A stretch of 64,000 nt of DNA from CAIYTF01 sp963664845 (GTDB taxonomy: Bacteria; Bacteroidota; Ignavibacteria; Ignavibacteriales; Ignavibacteriaceae): positions 2,232,001-2,296,000 of the forward strand of contig OY761615.1 of the NCBI GenBank assembly GCA_963664845.1. Direction: 5' to 3'. The position numbers and the translations under genes were made by a program. The number at the start of each line of letters is the position of its first letter. The first letter of the stretch is position 1. The notes beneath the pieces are model-generated. The model was not told the DNA's origin. It did not search any database and saw only the letters and a list, made by a program, of their open reading frames with translations. This document shows, piece after piece, positions 1 to 9,638 of this stretch.

Positions 1-3000
1 AACCGCAGTTTCGCGCGAGATAGACTTTGCTGCATCAACAAAATCTGTTGTTTCAAAACAAGCGCCTGCAGATAGGTCTTTTTAATTTCATTGGCGGTGA
101 TTACCTGAGTATTCCTGTGGTTTTCGGAATTCATCAACACTTCGGAATGAGCGGCCCTGATTCCCGGATAGATGCCCGCATTATACAATGGCACCTGAAG
201 TTTGAGCGTCCCTTCATAGGTATTCTTCTCTCCTATTTCAATTGGGATACTTGGACTGGTCGGCTGACCGAAAAAATCGCCGGGAAGAAACATAACCGGC
301 AATTTTAGATTTCGAACATAGGTTCCCTCGGCAGATACCTCAGGAAGCAGAGCTCCAAAAGCTTCCTGTTCCTTTTTTTCTGATTGCACTCGTGAAAAGT
401 CTGCGATCTTAATTCCTGAATTATTTTCAAGCCCTCTCTTCACCGCCGCATTCATCGAAAGTGGCAAGGGCTGCGCGGTTCCTGTGAGGACGAAACCAGA
501 TAGCAAAAATAATAGTATTATTGTTGGCACTTTGCTGTATGCCTTCAATGAAAATTTGGCGCCCGCGAGACGCAGTATCCATGTTTTAATTTTCAATAAC
601 CAGGTCTGCATTCGGTCGACATAGATATATATTACGGGAACGAGAATCAATGTCAGTAAAAGAGAACTGGTCAATCCTCCGATGAGGACGACAGCAAGCC
701 CGGATTTCATTTCATTCGCTGCGCCTTTGGAAAGAGCAATGGGAAGCACACCGAAGATCAAAGTAGCTGTAGTCATTAAAATCGGGCGAAGTCTTACCCG
801 GGCAGCTTCCACCAATGCATCCATAATATTCATTCCATTTGCACGGTTCTGGTTAGTCCGGTCAACGAGCAATATCCCGTTCTTTCCGACCAACCCAACA
901 AGCACGATCATTCCCAAAAGCGTCATAATATTGATACTGTTCATAGTGAGCGCCAGCCCCAATACTGCGCCAATTATTGCCAATGGTATGGTGAAAAGTA
1001 TGGTTAAGGGATAAATAAAGGAGTTATACAGAGCCGCCAAAATAAGATAGACAAAAATGATAGCAGAAAGGAACGCGAAACCCAGGCTGCCAAAGGCGTC
1101 TTCCTGATTTTCCAGATCATTTTCATAGGTGATCTGTATACCCGATGGCATATCCAATTTAGCGATCTCCTTTTTAATATCTTCACCAATATCACCTGCT
1201 GGCCGGCCAATAGCCCTTGACGTAACGGTAATGGAATTATTCCTGTATTTCCGCTCGAGCTTGCTTGGTCCTGAGGACAGTTGGACGTCAGCAAACTGAC
1301 TTAGGAACACCTGTTCCCCTCTCATGTTGGGAAACGATATTTTGTTAACCGCGACCGGATCGTTTTTATCAAACTCATCATATATTATTCGGATATCATA
1401 TTCTGAGTTACCATCGCGAAATTTTGAACTATTGTCTCCGGTAAGCGCAACCCGGAGCTCAGCCCCGACCTGATCCAGGCTCAGACCAAGAGCCGCCATT
1501 TTTTCCCGATTTATCTGTACATGGAGTTCCGGTTTCCCTGTTTCGCTGGACTTCATAACATCACTCGTCCCCGGAATCTTCTTCATTATTCCCATTATTT
1601 TATCTGCAGCAGTTTCAACATTCGCGATATCGGACCCATTGATCCCTACCGCGACCGGGGCCATATCAGTGGTTCCAAAAATCATAATGGGAGCAACACG
1701 CGGCTTCACCCCGGGAATATCACGAACCATCGCCTTGAACTCTTCGCCAACTTCAGTAACGCTTTTTGTCCGCTTTTCTTTTGGAACCAACGTGACTATT
1801 AATTCAGCAATATTATTGGAATACATACCAATAAATCCCTCCTCAGAAGAGCCCACGTTAGTCAACACTTTCTTCACATCGGCACGGGCAAGCAATTGTT
1901 GTTCAACCATTCTTGCCACTTCATTGGTTTCTTCCAGTCGTGCACCCGGTTTAAGTTCGAGAATAACCGACAACTCTCCCTTATCCGCAGGAGAGAGAAA
2001 TTCACTTCCAATAAAACCCAGTGGAATTAGCGCGACAGAACCAATAAGCAAAATTGTTGCCATCGACACAACCAGTATCTTATTCCGGAGGGCCTTTGTC
2101 AATAGCTGAGCATAAAGTTTGCCGAAGGAGTCGAACAGGTTCTCAAACCAGACAGCGACCCCCCCAGACAGCGTCCCTTTATTTAGCTTTTCACTTTTGG
2201 AGAAGCGTGAAGCAAGCATTGGAGTAACCGTGAACGACACCAAGAGGCTCAGCAAGGTGGCAACAACGATAACCAGAGCGAACTGCCTTACCAAATCTCC
2301 GATCATACCACCTATCAGCGCGAGTGGTAAAAACACCACAACATCAATCAGAGTGATCGAGAGTGCCGTAAATCCTATTTCATTTCTGCCTTCAATTGAT
2401 GCAGTTTTCCTGTCCTTTCCCATTTCCAGATGCCGATATATGTTTTCAAGAACGACAATAGAATCATCAACAAGGATACCTATAACCAGTGAAAGGGCCA
2501 GCAATGTCATGATATTAAGCGTAAAACCAAATGCGTACATGGCGATGAATGTTGATATGAGCGAGCATGGAATTGCTACCATTATGATGATTGAGTTACG
2601 CAGGCTGTGTAAAAACAGCATCATCACCAGCCCCACCAGAAAGACGGCAAATAACAGATCAAATTTCACCGCGTTAGCGGATTCCATAGTGAACACTGAA
2701 GCATCCTGAGCAACATCGAACCGGAGCTTTGTTTTCTCATATTCCTGCTCAATACTTCGCAATTCCTTTTTTACAAGTTCAGCAACCGCCACTGTGTTGG
2801 CGTCGGTTTGCTTCTGTATAAAAACAGCCAAAGCGGATTTTTTGTTTAACCGGCTGAAGGCAACAGTTTCCTTAACCCCATCCTGAACCTCTGCAATATC
2901 ACCCACACGAAGCTTCCCAGTTTCCTTGCTATCCCTGATAATTATGTTGCGAATTGCATCGACAGAATTCAGTTTCCCCGTAAGACGCACCGTGTATTGC

Positions 3001-3668
3001 CCATTTTCATCTTTCACCCGTCCCGCCGGAAAGTCAAAGTTTGCTTTCTTGATAGTTTCAAGCACTTCCAGAATTGAAAGATGATAACTTTGGAGTTTGT
3101 CGCGTCGAACATTGATCTTTATTTCCCGCTCTTCACCGCCAAACAGAGTTACATTACCAACGCCATCAAGCCTTGCTAAGCGCGGCTTCACGTTGTCTTT
3201 CATGAATTCGTGGAATTCACGTTCCGGCATTTCACTCAACGCTGCGATCCGCAGGACAGGCATCTCATTGATGGAAAACTTTGAAACAACAGGGATTTCA
3301 CATTCCTTTGGAAGTTTTGAAAGCACTTCGTTAACCCGGCGCTGCACCTCCTGGAGTGCCACTGCTGCATTAGCTGATTGGGAGAATTCCACGAAGAGGA
3401 GTCCAACGGATTCCTGTGAATAGGAAGTAACCCGTTTGATCTTCTCAATGTTATTTACTGATTCTTCAATAATCTTAGTAACTGACGTTTCAACTTCCTT
3501 CGGTGATGCGCCCGGATATATTACTGTAACGCTCATCATGGGGGGAGTGATATCGGGAATCAATTCATAATTTAGCTTTAAGTAGCTGATAGTGCCCAGC
3601 ACGATCAGGAACAGAAAAAGAACAATGATCAGAGTAGGGCGCTTTATGGATAATTCGGTTATTGACAT
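1..3668 (-). CDS. RND efflux permease fused in frame to a TolC-type outer-membrane channel (3' end outside window)
   Basis: Reading from the ATG at 3668 the frame is open to base 1, so the stop lies outside the window. Residues 1 to about 1030 are an HAE1/AcrB-type proton-driven drug pump: the start MSITELSIKRP is typical, the paired aspartates of transmembrane helix 4 are D401 and D402 (ILVDDSIVV), and the relay lysine is K929 (VGKNG). A second hydrophobic stretch at about 1047-1064 follows several Lys/Arg and ends in TGTA-QP, a plausible signal peptidase I site. The remaining residues (LSMNAAVKRGLENNSG onward) are a TolC/OEP family channel. The Shine-Dalgarno AAGGAG sits just before 3668, 16 bp after the adaptor gene. 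An in-frame GTG at 528-530 could start the channel separately. RND-TolC fusions are known in Bacteroidetes metal pumps; that this one is drug-type is inferred from the motifs. Confidence 0.9.
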   Translation of the reverse strand, partial: MSITELSIKRPTLIIVLFLFLIVLGTISYLKLNYELIPDITPPMMSVTVIYPGASPKEVETSVTKIIEESVNNIEKIKRVTSYSQESVGLLFVEFSQSANAAVALQEVQRRVNEVLSKLPKECEIPVVSKFSINEMPVLRIAALSEMPEREFHEFMKDNVKPRLARLDGVGNVTLFGGEEREIKINVRRDKLQSYHLSILEVLETIKKANFDFPAGRVKDENGQYTVRLTGKLNSVDAIRNIIIRDSKETGKLRVGDIAEVQDGVKETVAFSRLNKKSALAVFIQKQTDANTVAVAELVKKELRSIEQEYEKTKLRFDVAQDASVFTMESANAVKFDLLFAVFLVGLVMMLFLHSLRNSIIIMVAIPCSLISTFIAMYAFGFTLNIMTLLALSLVIGILVDDSIVVLENIYRHLEMGKDRKTASIEGRNEIGFTALSITLIDVVVFLPLALIGGMIGDLVRQFALVIVVATLLSLLVSFTVTPMLASRFSKSEKLNKGTLSGGVAVWFENLFDSFGKLYAQLLTKALRNKILVVSMATILLIGSVALIPLGFIGSEFLSPADKGELSVILELKPGARLEETNEVARMVEQQLLARADVKKVLTNVGSSEEGFIGMYSNNIAELIVTLVPKEKRTKSVTEVGEEFKAMVRDIPGVKPRVAPIMIFGTTDMAPVAVGINGSDIANVETAADKIMGIMKKIPGTSDVMKSSETGKPELHVQINREKMAALGLSLDQVGAELRVALTGDNSSKFRDGNSEYDIRIIYDEFDKNDPVAVNKISFPNMRGEQVFLSQFADVQLSSGPSKLERKYRNNSITVTSRAIGRPAGDIGEDIKKEIAKLDMPSGIQITYENDLENQEDAFGSLGFAFLSAIIFVYLILAALYNSFIYPLTILFTIPLAIIGAVLGLALTMNSINIMTLLGMIVLVGLVGKNGILLVDRTNQNRANGMNIMDALVEAARVRLRPILMTTATLIFGVLPIALSKGAANEMKSGLAVVLIGGLTSSLLLTLILVPVIYIYVDRMQTWLLKIKTWILRLAGAKFSLKAYSKVPTIILLFLLSGFVLTGTAQPLPLSMNAAVKRGLENNSGIKIADFSRVQSEKKEQEAFGALLPEVSAEGTYVRNLKLPVMFLPGDFFGQPTSPSIPIEIGEKNTYEGTLKLQVPLYNAGIYPGIRAAHSEVLMNSENHRNTQVITANEIKKTYLQALVLKQQILLMQQSLSRAKLR

Positions 3669-3684
3669 TATTATTTCTCGCTCC

Positions 3685-4743
3685 TTATTTTGCTGCATTA
3701 CGTATAAACACCTGAGTACCCTCTTCAAGGTTGTTTTGACCACTAATTACGACGCGTTCCCCTGCACGAATATCTCCGGTGACCATAATGGATTCTCCCT
3801 GACTGCCAAGAACTGTGATCTTTCTTGCATGAGCAATTCCATTCTCTACGATGAACACCTTTGCTTCCTGCAGACTGCCGAGGAATGCCTGCCGGGGAAT
3901 GACAAGGCTTTCCTCTTTTTCGGTGAACTGCAAATGCGTTTTTACGAACATGCCAGCATTTAGCGCCCCATTTGCATTATCAAGTGTCACCTCTACAGGA
4001 TAATTATGGGCATTATCCGCTTTTATTCCAGCACTGGTAACGTGTCCAAAAAATTCTTTTCCGGGATTAACCTCTGTAGTGATCGTAACGCGCGAGTTGA
4101 GCACTATGTGTTTGATATCCTTTTCCGGAACCCAAAAATTTACTTTCAGACGGGATATGTCCACAATATTTGCAATGGGCGTCCCCAGCGCAACTGTGCT
4201 TCCAGTATTTATATATCGGTTAGTCAGTGTTCCTGAGACAGGAGAGGTGATTCTGGTATTTTCAAGTGATTTTTTGGCAATAATGAACTGGGCGTCGGCA
4301 TTTCGGACACTGAGGCGGGCATTCTCAACATCGGCAATTGAATAATTCCCTTCAGCAAAAAGGTTTTCATAGCGTTGCAGATCTTTCTTTGTTTTCTCAA
4401 GAGCCAATTCTGCAAGTTTATATTGCGCCCTCATCATTTCATCATCGCACTGTGCAATAAGAGTGCCCCTGTTCACTTTCATCCCATTGGCAATTTTTAC
4501 GGTGAGCACCCGTCCTTGCGTCTCGGAGAGCAATTCGATATCACTTATGGGAACCGTAGTCCCCACATAATCAGCGTTCCGGGCAACCATTTCCCGTTTT
4601 ACCTCAGCTATATTAACCGGATAGGCGGTTATTGTATCTTTGGCAACCCGACTGTTTACGATGTTCTTATTGTTCGCCAAAACAGCAGTAATAACTATTA
4701 TGAGCAATCCCACGATGCTCCAAAGCACTATTTTCTTTTTCAT
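3685..4743 (-). CDS. RND efflux membrane-fusion (adaptor) protein, HlyD/AcrA family
   Basis: This 352-residue protein is the periplasmic adaptor linking the inner-membrane pump to the outer-membrane channel encoded next. The start chosen is the ATG at 4743, giving MKKKIVLWSIVGLLIIVITA, a basic N-terminus plus one membrane anchor; a longer in-frame extension to 4929 has no membrane or adaptor character. After the anchor come the lipoyl half motif (LLSETQGRVLTVKIANGMKV), an alpha-hairpin region (KLALEKTKKDLQRYENLF and onward), the second lipoyl half (ITSPVSGTLTNRYINTGSTV) and beta-barrel plus membrane-proximal domains. The gene ends 16 bp before the pump gene, so the two form an operon. The substrate cannot be read from the sequence. 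Confidence 0.9.
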   Translation of the reverse strand: MKKKIVLWSIVGLLIIVITAVLANNKNIVNSRVAKDTITAYPVNIAEVKREMVARNADYVGTTVPISDIELLSETQGRVLTVKIANGMKVNRGTLIAQCDDEMMRAQYKLAELALEKTKKDLQRYENLFAEGNYSIADVENARLSVRNADAQFIIAKKSLENTRITSPVSGTLTNRYINTGSTVALGTPIANIVDISRLKVNFWVPEKDIKHIVLNSRVTITTEVNPGKEFFGHVTSAGIKADNAHNYPVEVTLDNANGALNAGMFVKTHLQFTEKEESLVIPRQAFLGSLQEAKVFIVENGIAHARKITVLGSQGESIMVTGDIRAGERVVISGQNNLEEGTQVFIRNAAK

Positions 4744-5229
4744 ATGTATACTTTTCCGTGATAATTCTGGAACAAATGTAATGCAGGGATACGTGTGCTT
4801 AAACAAGATTTGAACTGAATGTGAAAAGGGAGTGTCCGAACTGCGGTTTTGAGAGGCTGAAATGCAAGCAATAACCGGATGGTTTTGATGCGGATGCTGA
4901 AGTTGAATGGAGGAATGTCCCCTCTGCAAGATGGCTCAGCCACTTCAGAAAGGTTACCTCTCACATCAGAATTTTTTTTGGAGGGTCGACATTGATTCTA
5001 CAAACAAATTTCGCTCTGTCCAATCACAAGCTAAGACTCAGAGCATTTGTCATCAACCCTACAGCTGCATATTTCCCGATGGTGTATGAGAGTTTCTTTG
5101 CAAGCGGGTAATCCGCAAAACAGATTTCGTTTTTTGTGCATTTAAGATTATTGACAAAAAAAATGCCTGAAGCACGTTGAAGCGCCCCAGGCACTGTAAA
5201 AGCAGTTAAATTGATCGGTATTCCGGATT
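4744..5229. other. intergenic region upstream of the efflux operon
   Basis: These 486 bp separate the adaptor gene from the stop of the outer-membrane gene at 5230. The left part must carry the efflux promoter, but no clear promoter or repressor operator is recognisable. The right end holds the terminator at 5156-5193. Short open frames here have no similarity, signal peptide or ribosome binding site that would support them. Confidence 0.6.
5156..5193 (-). terminator. intrinsic terminator after the second outer-membrane module
   Basis: On the minus strand TGCCTG (5188-5193) pairs with CAGGCA (5164-5169) around an 18-base loop with further G-C pairing, and the hairpin is followed by eight T (5163-5156). 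It lies 36 bp after the stop at 5230. Confidence 0.8.
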
Positions 5230-6618
5230 CTAGTAATTGATCCTTATAATAGGTGAGAATACCAGATAGGTATCCGACCGGTAAGCCGGAATCACACTGG
5301 CGCCGGCAAGAATGGGAGAAACAATCCTGATATCAAAACCCACCGTGTTTGAAACCATCGCACTGAATTTAACACCGAACAAAACAAGCTTCTCGGAAAA
5401 ATTATAATTCAACTGCAAGGTAAGATTATGACTGAGAACACTTCCCTCATTCGAGAGCGTTGCCTCAGTGTTCAAAGCATACTTAAATCCATTTTTTGTA
5501 GGACCGTTTATTAGCCTTGGTGAGGTGGCGCCGGGAACAATCTGATAAAACTTCGTATCAAACGCAGAGACGCCAAAACCTGCCCCCAAATTGCCGAAAT
5601 CTGAAAGCCGGGTAATATTATTCTGTTTAAAAAAGAAATCAAAATAATTTCGCGTGGAATAGAATGTTGAAAACATTGGCAGATTGAAATCGGCGGCATT
5701 TTGCGTTCCAATCGAAAACTGTATTGCTGCCTGCAATTCCATGTCTTCAATAGGTTCCCAAACGGATTTAAAAGGCTTTCCGACAAATTTCATATAGAGA
5801 GGAGTTCCTGAATGTTTCAGTTTTCTTCCCGAAAAATTCGTGTCGACACCAAGATCAGGTTGCGCAGCAGGAATTCCGACACCAAACTCACCGCTATAGG
5901 TGATCTCTTCCTTATTATTGACGAGCGAGTCTTCATACTGAAGTTTGAAGCCCATAATGTAATCGGAAGCATACCAGCCGGGAAGACCGGTGCGGTCGGT
6001 GCCCCATTTTCCAAAAACGGATACAAGATATTTGTTACGGTTGTTGGTAGTGGCATTCCAAAACATTACTTCCGGGTCAAGCAAATGGAGATATATATCA
6101 AAATTATAAGCAGGTTTATAATCGAAAGAAGTTTTGGTTATATCATTCAATGCATAGGCCTGCGATTTCAAATCGTTGTAGAGCTTTTCGCCCAATATAT
6201 CGCGGATTGAAACATAGTCAAAAATGGGATCAAAAAAGTAATCCGAGGTGTCCTGGAAATTCCGGTGTTCTTTGAAGAACCTTATCATCTCCACTTCATC
6301 ATCGTAAAAACGCTTGCGCAAATCAATGAAGACATCACCTTCATAAATGGATTCGGCATTTGCTTCAATTTCGGTCACAGTTGGTTTTCTGCCCCCCAAC
6401 TTCAGTGCATTGTGCACAACAAATTTGTTGAATATTTCGCGCACGAATACCGGGTCAGTTACAATCCACGTCTGTTTCAGGTCATTGAAGGAAGTAGTGT
6501 TATACTCCAGATTGCGATAAATCTTTTCAATTCTAACCAAACGCGAATCCTTGGAAACAGCATTCTGTGCAAAAGATGCGGCACAGAGAACAAATAGAAC
6601 GAGTAGTATTTTTTTCAT
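5230..6618 (-). CDS. outer-membrane beta-barrel protein, module gene A2 (unknown family)
   Basis: The protein has 462 residues from the ATG at 6618, chosen because an AGAGGA Shine-Dalgarno lies nine bases before it and the product then begins with a signal peptide (MKKILLVLFVLCAASFAQNA). The first ~180 residues look mixed alpha/beta (FNDLKQTWIVTDPVFVREIF, FIDLRKRFYDDEVEMI). The rest is amphipathic strands ending in an aromatic terminus (SPIIRINY), as expected for a beta-barrel inserted by the Bam machinery. It is a clear paralogue of the gene at 8226-9620: both have LEYNT, FNDLKQ, IDLRKR.YDDE, MFWN.T, NKYL and FGKWG in the same order. The gene is 14 bp downstream of its partner B2. I do not recognise a named family; its position after GldL/GldM-like genes suggests a role in that envelope assembly, which is inference. 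Confidence 0.75.
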   Translation of the reverse strand: MKKILLVLFVLCAASFAQNAVSKDSRLVRIEKIYRNLEYNTTSFNDLKQTWIVTDPVFVREIFNKFVVHNALKLGGRKPTVTEIEANAESIYEGDVFIDLRKRFYDDEVEMIRFFKEHRNFQDTSDYFFDPIFDYVSIRDILGEKLYNDLKSQAYALNDITKTSFDYKPAYNFDIYLHLLDPEVMFWNATTNNRNKYLVSVFGKWGTDRTGLPGWYASDYIMGFKLQYEDSLVNNKEEITYSGEFGVGIPAAQPDLGVDTNFSGRKLKHSGTPLYMKFVGKPFKSVWEPIEDMELQAAIQFSIGTQNAADFNLPMFSTFYSTRNYFDFFFKQNNITRLSDFGNLGAGFGVSAFDTKFYQIVPGATSPRLINGPTKNGFKYALNTEATLSNEGSVLSHNLTLQLNYNFSEKLVLFGVKFSAMVSNTVGFDIRIVSPILAGASVIPAYRSDTYLVFSPIIRINY

Positions 6619-6632
6619 ATGCGTCATTCCTC

Positions 6633-8162
6633 TCAATGGACTCCGTAGCGGTATCTGACTTGAACAATCGAATTACCGCCTTGTGCTTCCCAAGGATATG
6701 GACTCCGGAACATGGGAGCAGTATAATATGTTGTCTCCAACCGAATGGTGTGCTGGTCATCAAATTCAAGCAGTTTCAACCAAAGATTCAATGCAAGGAC
6801 ATTATCGTAAAAGCGGGTTCCAATGCCCATAAATTCAATGTTTTGCGGTGCAAAGTTGATGTTAAAGGCCAGGAGAGGTTTAATTTTATTGTACACGAGC
6901 TCTTTTGTTGTTGCTCCTGGAGTTTTTGCATATACAGCTTTATAGACATCGTAATTACCGGCACCAATATCCATACGATACCGGACCAAGCGGTCTTCGT
7001 TCGAGTTCCAATAAAACGACCAAGACGCCTCCCACTGTTTGAAAGTAAAATAAGCCGTTGAGCTGTCGGCTGGGCCAAAAGAGGCGTAGGGTTTCTCAAC
7101 ATTGTTGCTTCCGGTGGCCAAATAGAGATTAAAAAACGGCAGTCCAAATGTTCGGGTTCCGGCAACATCAACAATAAGGCCGGACCCAACATTCAACGAT
7201 GGCTTTTCGCCAAAAACGAAAGGCAGATTACCTGAAAGATTATAGGTATTGACGCGGATGCGTCCCATAATCTTGGCGTCGAGTATTAAATCCCTGCGGA
7301 TGTTCTGTGAGGGTCCGTTTGAAATAATAATTAGTGAACGGACACCTACATTAAGCGCCATTGTTTTCCAAGGCACCTGATTAAGGTCACGGGCTCCTAC
7401 ACCCAGTTCGGCACTGATGGAGCCAAAGCCAAGCTCCATCGATTTGTGAAAGAAACTCAAATGAGAAAAACTAGCGTCCACCTGAAATTCAGTTGCGCTT
7501 GACTCTGCCGAAACAGCCTTCCTTCTGGAACTGGTTTTTTTCTGAGCTTCAGCCTGAATAACCGGATATCTGTGGATGCCATTTGTCCGCATATAATTCA
7601 GAAAGTCTATATTATCGGGACTTGTTATTCCCTTGCTTCTGCTCGCATGTTCACTGAGTGAAATGCCAAGGATGGAACCGGCTTCATCTCTTTTCTGAAT
7701 CTCAGCCACCTTTTGAAACAGAAAGGAATATGCAGGGTTATCTGCAAAATACAGATCTTGCAAATCACCAAAAGAAAGGATCGTAATGGTGTCAATGGTA
7801 TTGGCGGTTGTAGTCTGCCCAAAGAATGACTCGCTCGAAGCTGCTTTGTCTTCAATTTGCTTCACTGTAAGAAGTGTCACCGAATCCATTTCGAAATTTT
7901 CCCTCAAAAAGTAAATCTGATAAGTCACATTTTCTTTGGAACGAAAGGAAACTGAACCGGTTTTTTCAGATTTAGGGATATTGGTAAGTGATTTTACGTC
8001 TTCGGCTGACGGCTGATAAGAAACATAGAAAACATTGAGATATTTTTTATCTGCAAACAGTTTTTTTTGCACTTTAAGATAAGCATCCGACAGAGAACTC
8101 TGGGCGCCGACCAATGTAGCAAAACACACTACAGCACCAAGAATTTGCAAAACTCGTTTCAT
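6633..8162 (-). CDS. outer-membrane beta-barrel protein, module gene B2 (unknown family)
   Basis: Starting at the ATG at 8162 the product has 509 residues and a signal peptide ending VGAQ; another ATG at 8171 is possible. The N-terminal ~210 residues look like a soluble domain (DKKYLNVFYVSYQP, NIDFLNYMRTNGIHRYP). The C-terminal ~300 residues are alternating strands ending QVRYRYGVH, suggesting a barrel. It is a paralogue of 9639-11165, sharing DKKYLN, NIP, DFLN.MR, FGLPF.N.Y, FYWN, MDIGAG.YDVY and VQVRYRYG. Its start lies 18 bp after the stem of a strong terminator (8190-8213), so transcription must come by read-through or from a promoter inside A1. The function is unknown. Confidence 0.75.
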   Translation of the reverse strand: MKRVLQILGAVVCFATLVGAQSSLSDAYLKVQKKLFADKKYLNVFYVSYQPSAEDVKSLTNIPKSEKTGSVSFRSKENVTYQIYFLRENFEMDSVTLLTVKQIEDKAASSESFFGQTTTANTIDTITILSFGDLQDLYFADNPAYSFLFQKVAEIQKRDEAGSILGISLSEHASRSKGITSPDNIDFLNYMRTNGIHRYPVIQAEAQKKTSSRRKAVSAESSATEFQVDASFSHLSFFHKSMELGFGSISAELGVGARDLNQVPWKTMALNVGVRSLIIISNGPSQNIRRDLILDAKIMGRIRVNTYNLSGNLPFVFGEKPSLNVGSGLIVDVAGTRTFGLPFFNLYLATGSNNVEKPYASFGPADSSTAYFTFKQWEASWSFYWNSNEDRLVRYRMDIGAGNYDVYKAVYAKTPGATTKELVYNKIKPLLAFNINFAPQNIEFMGIGTRFYDNVLALNLWLKLLEFDDQHTIRLETTYYTAPMFRSPYPWEAQGGNSIVQVRYRYGVH

Positions 8163-8179
8163 GTTACTCATTGGAAAAA

Positions 8180-8213
8180 TAAAAAAAATGGGAGGGAACA
8201 AGCGTTCCCTCCC
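8180..8213 (-). terminator. strong intrinsic terminator between modules 1 and 2
   Basis: A perfect 10-bp stem (GGGAGGGAAC at 8190-8199 with GTTCCCTCCC at 8204-8213) with a 4-base loop is followed on the minus strand by a run of T (8188-8180). It sits 13 bp after the stop of A1 and 18 bp before the ATG of B2. Confidence 0.9.
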
Positions 8214-8225
8214 AATGAATTGCTG

Positions 8226-9620
8226 TCAATAGTTAATCCGGAGTATTGGCGAGAATACGATATAAGAATCAGTACGATAGGGCTGTTTCTTAGCATCCAG
8301 GCCAAAACCTTTCATTACTCGGAAATCGAGTCCGAACTGATCGCTTAACATGTACTGAGCCTTAACGCCAAGTACTCCAAACCCGTCAGTATTTCCGCTG
8401 ACTATGAGAGAAATATTATGCTGGATAAGACCGCCACGTCTTGAAACACCAACTTCGGCAAAGACATTGTGGACATATTTCTGAATGAAGTCTTTTTTCT
8501 TATCCAAGTCCAGAATTTTAGATTGAGTTCTATCAAGCAGGTAGCGATAAATATCCGAGGTGGCAATTCCGCCACCGACCTCAAGCGAGCCTATATCGCC
8601 GAAATCAGCCAAGTCCCGTTTATTAACGCTAATTGAAAAATAGTCGCGTACGGAATAAATAGTGTCCTTAGTGCCGAAATTGAAGTCGCGGGTTTTGAAT
8701 TCATTAATGGAATATTTCCCTTCAATGGTAAGATAATACCCATCTGCTCCATCAATAAGATACTTCAAAACATCACCTGAAGCTTTGATATAAACGGATT
8801 GCCCTGAAGGTGTAATCGGTTTCTTTCCTGAGCCAGCGGTGAAGTCCTGTTTAAAAGGTCTGCTTGATTCGACCGCTGTTCCAACCCGAAGATCGTACAA
8901 ATAATTTCTCTGATCGTTTGAAATGGACTGGTAATAGGTCAATTGACTACCGATAACATATTCTCCCAGGTTCCAGCCCGGATACATAATTTCATCGTTG
9001 CCCCACTTGCCAAAGAGCGAAATCAGATATTTATTTCTTCCTGACGACGTGGTATTCCAAAACATGAGATGTGGCTCAAGAGCGTTCAGGTAAATATCAT
9101 AAAAGTATCCAGTCTTGGTATCATACATTGATTTGGTAACGCTGCTATAGAAATAGCCCTGTGTTCTAATCTTTTCGTAGACTTTCTCCCCAACGATATC
9201 TCTCAGGAGAAATGGATCCTTGACCGGGTCAAACAGATACCGTGGGTTCTTATTCTGCATCTCATTTTCAGGAGTGAAGGCAAAGAATTCAATCTCGTCA
9301 TCGTAATACCGTTTCCGTAAATCGATGGCGATGTTCCCGTTATATATCTCCTCTGTTTTTTCTTTAACCGTTTGTAAGGACACTTTATTTCCGTTAGCCC
9401 GCAAAGCATCACGAACAACAAACCGGTTATATATTTCACGAACCAGAAGCGGATCAGAGATAACCCACTGCTGTTTCAAGTCGTTAAAAGCTATCGTATT
9501 ATATTCCAAACCTTCATAGACCTGTGACACTTTTTCAAATTCACCAGGTCCATTTTGTGCCTGTGCATGCACGATGAACCCGATAAAAACAAAACCAAGC
9601 AGTAATAATAATTTATTCAT
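8226..9620 (-). CDS. outer-membrane beta-barrel protein, module gene A1 (unknown family)
   Basis: This 464-residue protein has a signal peptide (MNKLLLLLGFVFIGFIVHAQ). It then has the same layout as A2: an N-terminal ~180-residue domain with FNDLKQQWVISDPLLVREIY and IDLRKRYYDDEIEFF, then a strand-rich region ending SPILRINY. A Shine-Dalgarno AAGGAG is ten bases before the ATG. The gene begins 18 bp after B1 stops, so B1-A1 is one unit, and a strong terminator follows. The N-terminal domain is the better conserved half between A1 and A2, which suggests it makes the conserved contact. A GldN/PorN identity was considered because of the gene order, but the typical GldN motifs are absent. Confidence 0.75.
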   Translation of the reverse strand: MNKLLLLLGFVFIGFIVHAQAQNGPGEFEKVSQVYEGLEYNTIAFNDLKQQWVISDPLLVREIYNRFVVRDALRANGNKVSLQTVKEKTEEIYNGNIAIDLRKRYYDDEIEFFAFTPENEMQNKNPRYLFDPVKDPFLLRDIVGEKVYEKIRTQGYFYSSVTKSMYDTKTGYFYDIYLNALEPHLMFWNTTSSGRNKYLISLFGKWGNDEIMYPGWNLGEYVIGSQLTYYQSISNDQRNYLYDLRVGTAVESSRPFKQDFTAGSGKKPITPSGQSVYIKASGDVLKYLIDGADGYYLTIEGKYSINEFKTRDFNFGTKDTIYSVRDYFSISVNKRDLADFGDIGSLEVGGGIATSDIYRYLLDRTQSKILDLDKKKDFIQKYVHNVFAEVGVSRRGGLIQHNISLIVSGNTDGFGVLGVKAQYMLSDQFGLDFRVMKGFGLDAKKQPYRTDSYIVFSPILRINY

Positions 9621-9638
9621 TTTCTTTCGTCTCCTTCC

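Noticed and set aside
682..3423. Several plus-strand open frames of 90-196 codons
   Set aside because: They are antisense to the RND pump, whose minus-strand frame is uninterrupted and has all the family motifs; none has a recognisable domain or ribosome binding site.
4744..5089. Short frames on both strands upstream of the efflux operon
   Set aside because: No ribosome binding site, signal peptide or family feature; more likely promoter DNA.
5230..9620. A1 and A2 as GldN/PorN homologues
   Set aside because: Gene order suggests it and IDLRKR is loosely like a GldN stretch, but the proteins are about 150 residues longer, end as barrels and lack the typical GldN blocks.
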